The position numbers and the translations under genes are program-made. Shown piece by piece: positions 11,400-20,468 of a stretch of 64,000 bases of DNA. The number at the start of each line of letters is the position of its first letter. Within the stretch, counting starts at the first letter, position 1. The notes under the pieces were generated by a model. The model was not told the DNA's origin. It was given only the letters and a program-made list of their open reading frames with translations, and ran no database searches. Source of the DNA: Caprimulgus europaeus (Eukaryota > Chordata > Aves > Caprimulgiformes > Caprimulgidae); contig OU015540.1 in the NCBI GenBank assembly GCA_907165065.1, positions 62,001 to 126,000 of the forward strand, read 5' to 3'.

Positions 11400-12215
11400 T
11401 CCTTGACGGTTTCCCGGTCCTCCGGGGCACTTCCACATCATAGAGTCGTTCCGGGGAGGCGGGCTAGCCACTTCGCGGCATGTTTGTGCCACCGGGAGGT
11501 CTTCTCGATGGTGTCCGGGTCCTCCGGGGCACTTCCGCATCATAGAGTCGTTCCGGGGAGGCGGGCTAGCCACTTCGCGGCATGTTTGTGCCACCGGGAG
11601 GTCTTCTCGATGGTTTCCCGGTCCTCCGGGGCACTTCCGCATCATAGACTCGTTCCGGGGAGGCGGACTAGCCACTTCGCGGCATGTTTGTGCCACCGGG
11701 AGGTCTTCTCGATGGTGTCCCGGTCCTCCGGGGCACTTCCGCATCATAGACTCGTTCCGGGGAGGCGGGCTAGCCACTTCGCGGCATGTTTGTGCCACCG
11801 GGAGGTCTTCTCGATGGTGTCCCGGTCCTCCGGGGCACTTCCGCATCATAGAGTCGTTCCGGGGAGGCGGGCTAGCCACTTCGCGGCATGTTTGTGCCAC
11901 CGGGAGGTCTTCTCGATGGTGTCCCGGTCCTCCGGGGCACTTCCGCATCATAGAGTCGTTCCGGGGAGGCGGGCTAGCCACTTCGCGTCATGTTTGTGCC
12001 ACCGGGAGGTCTTCTCGATGGTGTCCCGGTCCTCCGGGGCACTTCCGCATCATAGAGTCGTACCGGGGAGGCGGGCTAGCCACTTCGCGGCATGTTTGTG
12101 CCACCGGGAGGTCTTCTCGATAGTTTTTCGGTCGTCCGGGGCCCTTTTGTATCGTGGAGTCGCTCCAGAGGGCTGACTGGCCAGTTCGAGCTACCGGGAG
12201 GTGTTTTCTTTGGTG
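11400..12215 (+). repeat. 102-bp GC-rich minisatellite, about 8 copies
   Basis: Units of 102 bp repeat from about 11400. Landmarks are CGGTCCTCCGGGGCACTTCC (near 11415, 11517, 11619 and so on), TCGTTCCGGGGAGGCGGGC, and GGCATGTTTGTGCCACCGGG. Most copies differ by only one to three bases; the last (about 12129-12215) is strongly diverged. Because 102 is a multiple of three, a frame free of stops in one unit stays open through the array. Frames are open on the plus strand (34-residue repeat containing SRSSGALPHHRVVPGRR) and on the minus strand (repeat containing MRKCPGGPGHHREDLP). The family is not recognised. Confidence 0.93.
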
Positions 12216-12690
12216 TCGAAGTTCTGATTTGTTTAATTATGCATTTTAGGTTCTGGTTTTTAATTTATGTTTTGTTTCGTTTGTATTTTTCTGTTTTATG
12301 CGACTTTTTTTTTATGTTGTATTGATTTTGGTGGGTTTTTTATTTTGTGGTTTATGTTTAGTTTGGGATGAGAGGGGTTTTATTCTTCATTTTTAAATTT
12401 CTTTTTTGTTTATTTTTTTTTATTTTAATGATTTTTGACCTTGGGCTTATTTAGCACTTAGTGGAAAAAAATGCATGTAATTTACATGTTTAATAGATTT
12501 GCATAATTTGGTGCTATTTAAGTTCCATATTACATTTTATATTATTATCTTCAACTTTTTCAACTCTACTTGGTACTTACTGCAAGATTCCTGGGAGGCA
12601 GCGACGGCGTCAGTACCCTGCAGGCACCGTAGGATCGCGTTGCCGTTAGCCGCGGATGGCAGGATGGAGCACGGGGGCGTCACCGCGCAT
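12216..12690. other. T-rich stretch without recognisable gene
   Basis: The plus strand is strongly T-rich, with many TTTT runs and few C, and lies directly after the 102-bp array. GC content rises again at about 12590 as the next array begins. No coding signal or known element is seen. Confidence 0.6.
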
Positions 12691-12699
12691 TCGCGGCAG

Positions 12700-13000
12700 T
12701 GAAGCCGCAGTACCAAAATTTGACCACCGGGTGGAAACAGCGAGCATGCACCATAAAAAGAGCTACTGCGCATGCGCCAGTCCCTAAGAGTAGTCGCTTA
12801 GCAACAGCCTAGCGCGTGTAAACAATGCTACTGCGCATGTGCCGATAGAGCTGCAGTGCTGAAATTCAGTCGCCGAGTGGCAGTAGCGAACGCGTCAAAA
12901 CGCTGCTGTGCATGGTCCCGTCTGTAGGCGTAGTCGCTAGGCAACAGCCGCGCGTGTAAACATTGCAATGGCGCATGCGCTACTCATATACATAGAAATT
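12700..13000 (+). repeat. ~140-bp tandem array with X-box, forkhead and NRF1 motifs, left part
   Basis: The units share a CCGAGTGGCAGTAGCGA-type segment followed by TAAGAGTAGTCGCT-type sequence. X-box-like sites (GTCGCT, TAGCAAC or AGGCAAC) lie at 12793-12805 and 12933-12945. Forkhead-core TGTAAACA lies at 12817-12824 and 12955-12962. NRF1-type palindromes (TGCGCATGCGCC and variants) lie at 12767-12778, 12832-12843 and 12970-12980. Spacing is conserved: the NRF1 site begins 15 bp after the start of the forkhead site in each unit. The three factor assignments follow known consensus motifs; binding is inferred. Confidence 0.8.
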
Positions 13001-13436
13001 ATTTTCTATGCTTCTTTTCCGGGTTAAGTAGAGGTGGCCCGTCCACCTATGTCAAATTTGGTGATTGTTAGCCAATTTGGTAGAGGTGACACGTCATGCC
13101 TTCGAGTCCACTTTTCGTCCCCACACTATCATCGGTGTTAAAGTGGGGAGTCCTTCCCAGATCTTACCCTTCTAACTGGCTTGTGGCTTTAGATGTCGTG
13201 AGCAGGTTTTACGATTAGCAGTACATATGTAATAAACGAGTGAGAACAGTAGAAAAACAAATCCGTGTGTAACATGCATATTATATGGAGTGTGTTTTTT
13301 GGTTTGTTTTTTTGTTTGTTTGTTTGGGGGTTTTTGGGGTGGTTTTTTTTCCTTTCTTTCTCTTTTCTTTTTTTTCTTTTTTTTGTTTGTGGTTTTTGTG
13401 TGTGTGTGTGTTTTACTTGTAAACATGTGAATAAAT
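13001..13436. other. interruption of the X-box/forkhead/NRF1 array
   Basis: About 440 bp of unrelated sequence splits the array. The first part contains GTAGAGGTGACACGTCATGC-type sequence and is of moderate GC. The second part (about 13283-13425) is T/G-rich low complexity with TTTG repeats and a short GT run. No coding potential is supported; open frames here follow the low-complexity sequence. It may be an inserted element of unknown type. Confidence 0.55.
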
Positions 13437-13735
13437 ACTCTCTAAGAGTAGTTGCTAGGGTCCAGACATGCACGCCTGTAAACAACGCTACTGAGCATGC
13501 GCCGATAAAGAGCTGCAGTGCCAAACCCCAGTCGCCGAGTGGCAGTACCGAGTGCCTTGGAACGACGCTACTGCGCATGCGACAGTCCGCATACGCAGTC
13601 GCTAGGCAACCATTTTGCTCGTGTAAACAACGCTACTGCGCCTGCGCCCATACAAGAGCTGCGCTGCCCCATCTCGATCGCCGAGGGGCAGTAGCGAGCA
13701 CTAAAGGCGCTACTGCGCCTGCGCCCAAACAAAAC
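13437..13735 (+). repeat. ~140-bp tandem array with X-box, forkhead and NRF1 motifs, right part
   Basis: The array resumes with AAGAGTAGTTGCTAGGG, a degraded X-box. Further sites are forkhead-core TGTAAACA at 13477-13484 and 13622-13629, and an intact X-box-like GTCGCTAGGCAAC at 13598-13610. NRF1-type sites lie at 13492-13503, 13572-13583, 13637-13648 and 13714-13725. The order X-box, forkhead, NRF1 and the 15-bp forkhead-to-NRF1 spacing are the same as in the left part. Shared CGCCGAGTGGCAGTA-type sequence confirms the units are related copies. Confidence 0.8.
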
Positions 13736-14165
13736 CACTGATGGGGTAAAATAAAAAAATAAAAATATTAAAAAAAGGAGTTCGCCCGGCCCCTCTCCCC
13801 AAGGCCACCCCGGGCAGGACTTCCAGCACCAGCCCCTTACAGCGAGGGACCTTCACCATCCACCCCACTGCCTGCCCCTGGGGCTCAGTTGCAGCCCCCG
13901 CCCCGCGTGTGTGAGTGCAGACGCAGCTAGGACCACAAAGGAAGCGGCGAGTGTTTCTTCAGTCATGCACAGAACAAATCCCGGGAGGGAGGAAGTCTGC
14001 TCTGGGGCTCGGGGCCCCCGACACCCCCTCTCCCCTGGGACGTCTCGCCCATCATTCCCAGAGCCACCCTGCTCGGCTCGGCGCAGAACGGATGGTCCAT
14101 CGCTCGGCTCCCGAAGCCACGGGCTGACACGCAGCGCTGGAGACTGTCAAAAACCAGGAGCACGG
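13736..14165. other. GC-rich spacer without recognisable gene
   Basis: An A-rich run (13745-13780) is followed by C-rich sequence with several CpGs up to the start of the purine-rich minisatellite. It is a possible promoter-proximal region for transcription starting at the neighbouring array, but no splice signal or coding frame stands out. Confidence 0.4.
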
Positions 14166-17000
14166 TGCAAGATGCTAGAAGAGAGAGAAGAAAAAAAGCG
14201 GCAGCTTGCTGGGCAGCAGGGGTGTAGCAAGAAAGCATCAAGCAAGAGAAGGATGGAGACCAGAAGCCCAATAGAGAGGGAGAAAGAAGCAGCAGGGACA
14301 GAGGAAGAGAGGCAGCACAAAGAGGGAGAGGGAGCAGGGCACAAAGGAACCAAGGACGAGGAGCAGAAGGGGGAGATGCAGAAAAAACCTGGCATGGGCA
14401 GCACGATAGAGAGAGGGGGGTGAAACAGGGGCAGGGAGCCGGACCGAGAGAGATGGGGAGAAACAAAAAGTGACAAAAACAGGGCAGAGAGAGAGCGATG
14501 AAACAACAGGGGCAGGGAGCCAGGGCAGCGAACAATGGAGGGAAGAAGTGGGATGGGGAACAACAAAAAACAAACCCCATCGCTACACCTTACAGGGCAG
14601 GGAGGGAAGAATTAAGTAACAGAGGCAGGGACCAAGAAAAAAAGAGAGCTGAAGTGGAAAAAGAACAGCTGTGTGTCCAGAAACAAGAGGCGGGAATTTC
14701 TAGAACGGGGTCATCAGGGAGCCAGAGACAGTGAGATGGAGAAAGGACAAAAGCCACCAGCTACAAGGCAGAGAGGCAAAAATGAATGAATAGGGACAGA
14801 GAGCCGGCCAGCGAGAGATGACAGAGAAAGGCAAAAGATCGTGCAGGCGACAAAGAGAGGGGAGGAATTTTAAAAAGCAGGGAGAGGGAGCCAGAGGGAG
14901 AGGCAGAAAGAAAATGGGGAAAAAAACAACAGGCCACAGGACAGAGAGAGAGACACTGATAAACAGGGAGAGGGGACCAGACAGAGCGTGATGGAGAATG
15001 GAAAAAAAAAATTAGCAGCAGGCAACAGGGAAGGGGGAGGAATTAAAGAACACAGACTGGGAGCCAGACAGAGACACATGGAGAAAGAAAAAAAACAAAG
15101 CCAAACAAACAAACAACCCCCCCCCCACAAAAAACCCCAGCGATGGGCTACAAGACAGATCAGGAAGAAATAAAAAATAGCAGCAGGGAGCTGGACAGAG
15201 AGAGACGGAGAAAGACAGATAAATAGCACGGAGCTATGGGACAGAGAGCAGGAGCCGGGCAGAGAGAGACATCAATGGGGAAAATCCAGACAGGCTATGG
15301 GGGGCAGAGGGAGGAATCAGAAACTGTGGACAGGGAGCCGGATAGAGAGAGACTGAGATCACAGTAGTGGTAGTTGCAGGAAGAAGAGGGAGGGATTAAT
15401 AAATAAGGTCAGGCAGATGGACAGAGAGGGACAGAGGGCTGAAAAAATAGCAGCAGGGTCCAGGGCAGAAAGGGAAGAATTAAAAAGTGAGGACAGTGAG
15501 ACAGATGTAGAGATGGAGAAAAGAAAAAGTAATGGTCTATGTGGCAGAGAGAGAAGAACTGAAAAACAGGAATGGGAAGCAAGAAAAAGTAAGGTGGAGA
15601 AAGGAGGGGCACGGATTAAAAGTGAGGGACAGGGAGCTGGGAAAGGAGAGGGGGAGAAAGAAACAGAATTCCAACACACTACACGGCTGAGAAGGAAGAA
15701 ACTGAACAGGAGGGACAGGGTGCCAGACAAAAAGGGCCAAAGGAAAAAATAACAATGGGCTACAGTACAGAGAGGGAGGAATGAAAAAATAGGGACCCAG
15801 AACCGGGCAGAGAGAAAAGGAGAAAGATAAAATAGCAAGGGGCAACAGGGCAGAGAAAGGGAGGAAGGGAAAAACAGGGACCCAGAGCCAAATAGAGACA
15901 GTGAAAGAAAATTATAGCAATGAGCTACAGGGAGAAGAGGGAGGAATGAAAAGACAGGAATGAGGACCTACACAAAGCGTGACACACACACACAGGAAGT
16001 ACAACAACTAGAGAGCAGAGATGGAGGAATTAAAACACAAGGACAGTGAGCCAGAGGTGGTGGGGGGAAGATGGGCTACAGAGAAGGGAAGAAGGAATTT
16101 AAAAACTGGTATCCAGAGCCAGACAGAGAGATGGAGAAAGATGACACTGAAAAACACCAGAGAGAAACCGAGAAAGAAAACACGATAAAGGGCTCCAACA
16201 CAGGAAGGGACTGGGAATCACACAGAGAGAGATGGAGAAAGGGAAGAGAGCAACAGGCCGCATGGCAGCAAGGGAAGAATTCAAAAACAGGTACAGGGAG
16301 CCAAGCAGAGCAACTGAGAAGGGGAAAAGTCCTGACAGGCTTCCAGAGAGAGAGGGAAATTAGAGACAGGGAGCTGGACAGAGAGAGACAGAGAAAGGAA
16401 AAAACTGTGGTAGGCTACCAGGCAGAGAAGAAAAGTTTAAAAGTTGGGATGGTGAGACAGAGAGGGAGGGAGAAAGGAAAGAAGCAACAGGCAATGCGGC
16501 TGAGAGGGAGGAATGAAGAAAGAGGGACGGGGAGCCAGACAAACCAAGACAGGGGAAGAAAAATAGTGATGGGCTGGAAGGAAGAGAGGGAAGACTCTGA
16601 AAAACAGGGACAGGGAACAAGAGAGAGTGAGACAGAGAAAGGAAGAAAAATCCCAAGAAGTGACAGGACAGAAATTCAAAATGAGGGGCAAGGAGCAGGA
16701 TAAAGGGAGACAGAAAAAGAAATAGACTCGCAATGTGCTACAGAGCCGAGAAGGAAGACCTTGAACAACAGGGACAGGGAGCAGGACAGAGAGAACCAGC
16801 CACAGCAAAAATACCGACGGGCTATAGGACAGAGAGGGAGGAACGCAAAAATAGTGTCCGGGAGCTGGACAGAGAGAGATGGGGAAGGAAAAAGTAGCCA
16901 CAGGCTACAGAGCAGAGAGAGGGAAAAACTAAAAGATGGGGACAGGGAGCCACTCAGAACGAGATGGAGAAAGGGGGCACAGGGGAACAAAACAAAACAA
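14166..17000 (+). repeat. purine-rich ~83-bp minisatellite (copy B, long)
   Basis: This is the same degenerate A/G-rich minisatellite as at 6660-7600 but about three times longer, roughly 30 or more units. Recurring pieces are GGGAGCCAGACAGAGAGAGA, TGGAGAAAGGAAAA and GGGCTACAGGGCAGAGAGGG. The purine bias of the plus strand is extreme over nearly 3 kb. A run of C (15118-15127) and short CAAA runs interrupt it. Open frames on both strands here are compositional and are not called as genes. Confidence 0.85.
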
Positions 17001-17370
17001 AAAATGAGGAAAAAAAATCACAGCAGTGTGAGAAAGAGCCGGCCAGGTGAGAGGCACGGAAGGACCGGGACGCACATGGCAGGGGCACCAAGGGCTCAGG
17101 ACTCACCGCAGCTCTCGCTCTCAGTGCTGCCAGAATTTGCCAATTCACATGCTTCTTTCTCTTTCTCCCTTCCCTTCCTCTTCTGTAACTCAAATCCCTT
17201 GGCTGTCCTCCACCTAAGAGAATATGTAGGTGTCTTAGAGCTCTTACAAGACAAGGTTTCCTAGACATGTAGCCTGGCTCACTCTTGCGCTACACAGATG
17301 TACCGCGCTGGTGGTGACACATACAGACCCTGTGCTGCATGCTGTCAGTCTGGCCTGCTGCTGACTATGA
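15890..17370. repeat. segmental duplication, copy B
   Basis: This is the direct-orientation homologue of 6660-7945. It includes the distal part of the long purine-rich minisatellite, the exon-like unit at 17107-17213, and the conserved tail ending CTGGCCTGCTGCTGACTA. The two copies start about 9.2 kb apart. Divergence looks moderate (roughly one difference per 8-12 bases by eye in the non-repeat tail), so the duplication is not very recent. Confidence 0.85.
17107..17213 (-). other. exon-like unit, copy B (unidentified gene)
   Basis: This is the homologue of 7677-7786 on the minus strand. The acceptor ATTCTCTTAG precedes base 17213 and the donor GTGAGTC follows base 17107. One frame is open throughout and reads WRTAKGFELQKRKGRE, then KEKEACELANSGSTESESC. 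It matches copy A in the same frame, and the only length change near the end removes one whole codon. Both splice sites are intact in both copies. The gene is unidentified; it may be a duplicated gene fragment. Confidence 0.4.
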
Positions 17371-17601
17371 AGAAGGACCCTTCCTCACCTGGAGATGCAG
17401 GCACTCGCTTGCTTGCAGCTGGAGGCAACTGCCAGTGGAATGGCCTTTGATTTAATCTTCTTTACTTTTCTCTAGCCTCTGCAGCTTCAGCCATGGAAAC
17501 TCCTGCCTACAGCTGGTAAGCACTCTGTCTGTCCCTTTATATCACCACACCACAAAGAGACCAAGGCCAGGTAGAAACAACCCACACAAGCCTGAGGCAG
17601 G
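17371..17601. other. decayed relative of the 10.3-kb candidate exon
   Basis: Plus-strand sequence at 17475-17545 (CTGCAGCTTCAGCCATGG through CTGTCTGTCCCTTT) aligns with 10266-10330 at roughly 65-70% by eye. The minus-strand donor of the 10.3-kb unit is not preserved here. Copy B therefore seems to keep only a remnant of that exon. Confidence 0.4.
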
Positions 17602-17743
17602 TGTTAAAGGAATTTAACTCAGTCAGTGGGTAACTCTAAGTTTGCTTTATTGACAACTCAGAGTTGGGCCATCACCTCAGTGAGTGACAAAGGCATTGCA
17701 AAAATCAGGTTCTATACAGATGCTAAATTTAACATTATGCAAA
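17602..17743 (+). repeat. 142-bp interspersed repeat, copy 1
   Basis: The stretch from TGTTAAAGGAATTTAACTC to AACATTATGCAA is nearly identical to the reverse complement of 38561-38700 (only a handful of differences). The matches end sharply on both sides. The TGTTAAAG boundary might be an LTR-type terminus, but I do not recognise the family. On the minus strand it supplies an AATAAA (17646-17651) at the far end of the UNKL 3' region. Confidence 0.8.
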
Positions 17744-20468
17744 ACATACAACTTTAAAAAGCAGCAGACTAAACAGATTAGTTTGTTTCCTCTAAAAATA
17801 CAGCACATATAAACTATGAATGTCAATGTCATGATTTACACTGCAAGTGCTGTTTCTATTCCTTTTTTGTTGGTGTTACAAGATTAGGAAAATCACTTGT
17901 TACTACCAAAAAAAAAAAAAAGACCAAAAAATAGCCCTAGGACATAGGCAAATGCACTAAAATACACATGAAGAACTATAAACTTTGACAAGACAGCACA
18001 AAACCACACATCTTTATCTCATGGGTGACAAATGTCACATAGCTGCATATGGGCAGTACCGTGTAGCCTAAGCTGGTTTCTTCTAAAATACCAAAGCAAA
18101 AATTTTCACTAAGATATTTGTAAACTTTTTTGTGAGCACAGTGGTTGCAGAATGCTGTTCCACACTAGATAAATATAGTAAACAGGTATCCAAAATAATT
18201 GCTTGTTTGAAAAATATGTAACAATTTCAAACTACAATTATGCATTATTTGATTTGATCACTGGTTTGTTTTTTTTTAAAAGAAAAAAAACAAACCCAAC
18301 CAAAACCAACCAACCAAACAAAAAACCCACCCCCCAACAAACCAAACTTATATAGCTAAGTTTGCTTTAGTCCAAAATGCTGTTAAGGTTCAAAAATCAG
18401 TCTTTGTCATATACTGCACAGATGCAAAAAATACATTAATACCTACAGACAACCTTAGTGATCCAAGTTCCTTTTCATAAAAGTCCAAATCTGGTTACAC
18501 TTTTAAAACAGCAGTATCTTATTTTAGGACAGAAAAGTGTGTTTGAAAATGCAAATACAATCCAATTTTATCCTTTTCTCAGTAAAGACATTTTAGAGAA
18601 ACTGTGTTAAAGTCAACAAAAATCACATTAGTAAACCCAACTTGGGTCTTCAAAGCCATCTTCAAACAAAATTTTTAAACAGAAGCAAGTATAAGTGTAT
18701 TTTAATATTTTTTTCTACTTCTGCCTTCCCAAAAGGTCTCAAACACTCCTGCAGATCGACATGTCTTAGGGCAGCAGCAACAAGTCTGTATGTTTAGTTC
18801 TCATAGAAAATGTGTAATGCTTTTTTGCTAGCACGAGCCTTGTACAAAGGACACTAAAACCCAAAGGAGACAGTGCTGTCAGTACTATTGGCTTGGGCCC
18901 TTTATTTTATGCTGACCCAGTTGTAAAAGCTCCATTTTGGCAATAATAATTTAGTATACATCTTGGTTTTTGTTTTAGCATGACTGAACTTTAAATAGAT
19001 TAACTTTTTGCTGCTTGCGTAAACTCACTTTTTGTACTAAATACAGGAATATGGAGGTACAAATCATGTAACACAGTAGTAGGTCATTTCAATCTAAGTT
19101 GTACTAGTGTCACACCTGTATTTAGCAGAAAAAGGAGTAATGCAGGCAGTTACTCCATGTAAGAAAAGTAAAAAAATACAGTGATAACATGCAGTAATTA
19201 ACTTCTCCTGAATTACATGTTCCCAACTACCAGGATGAAGTAAGGATATTACCACTTTTTAAAAGAAACAGTGTCAAAGTGCCACTGACTGATTACATAC
19301 ATAAATTATTTTGTAGTTCCTTTCAAACATGCACTACTTCATTACTGGAAAAAGTGTATTTTTAAGTATTTATAAAAGCGAGAGACGTATTCCAGTTATT
19401 GTCAAATTGTTCAATACAAAATTAAGCAATAGAAATTATTTGCAAAATTATTTTTTATGTCTTATGCCATTTTATAGGATATTTGGCATAGGCACTTGGT
19501 AATATTACATATCATATCTGCTCCCAGCAAGTACCACACAGGTTAGGAGATGTACAAAAACGTTAAGACTACAGACATCCAAACTGAGGGAAATAATACA
19601 ATTGCAGAGTTATTTACTAAAACTCACCTGTTTCACAAAATTGAAAACATGTCTTTGAGTATGAAAGCATATGTGCCTCACTGCTTTTGTCTCTGCTGGT
19701 ACATGTATAAATACTATAGAATGCAGTTAACTTATAAATTGTAAAAAAAAATTGGTACGTTGTAATTTCTATTTAATCATACTGTGATTTAACAGTAAAA
19801 CCACATGAAATATTTGAAATTTACAGTTCACATACAACACATCGTATTATTGCATATTAAAAGATAAACATAAGACCTAGAGAGCAGCTTGAAGCAATTT
19901 ACAACATATCTTCTAACAAAACACAATATTTAAAAAGTGCTTTTATATTAATCCCAGTTTTTCAAACATTCAAGTAAAGATAGTGTTAGCCCGATTCCAA
20001 AATACTGGCTCTGTCATTCCACACACAACAGACGTGGCAAAAGGACCATTTGTACTGTTGAATATGTAGTTACTGTATCTATGTATCTATCTTCTGTTAA
20101 TGAAAATAACAGGTATGAACACTTCAATCAGGCATTATGGTAAGATTTATACAAAGTGATTACAGTGCAAATGAACCTAAGTAGACTGAGCACTAGGAAT
20201 GTAAGTGGAAGTCAGAAAAGGCTGCGATACGATTGGAGGGGAGTAAAAGAATCTCGGCTATAGAACAAAATATAATCATCAAATGACTGAAGTTGATATG
20301 TAAAGGTGAGCAAGCCTTATTCTCTATCTTAAAGCAACTAGGTTATTCACATAAAAATGGAAGTCAGTCTAGCACTATTAAATGGATAAATTATGAGTGA
20401 TATAATTCTTATACAAAACCATAAAATTATTTAATTCATAAACATGATACAAGTACTATGCCTGTATG
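17744..20468 (-). other. UNKL: probable UNKL 3' UTR
   Basis: This 2.7 kb is AT-rich sequence without exons or repeats, immediately downstream of the UNKL stop on the minus strand. AATAAA signals on the minus strand lie at 18901-18906 and 17646-17651, so the UTR may be about 1.6 or 2.8 kb long. An A/C-rich low-complexity tract (18283-18352) lies within it. The extent is inferred from the absence of other features. Confidence 0.5.

Noticed and set aside
10815-12176. Plus-strand open frame of 453 codons through the GC-rich patch and 102-bp array
   Set aside because: Most of it is the minisatellite translated in register, the rest is CpG-rich DNA with equally long frames on the other strand, and no protein family is recognised.
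11400-12215. CRISPR-like array
   Set aside because: The units are contiguous 102-bp tandem repeats without unique spacers, in a vertebrate genome.
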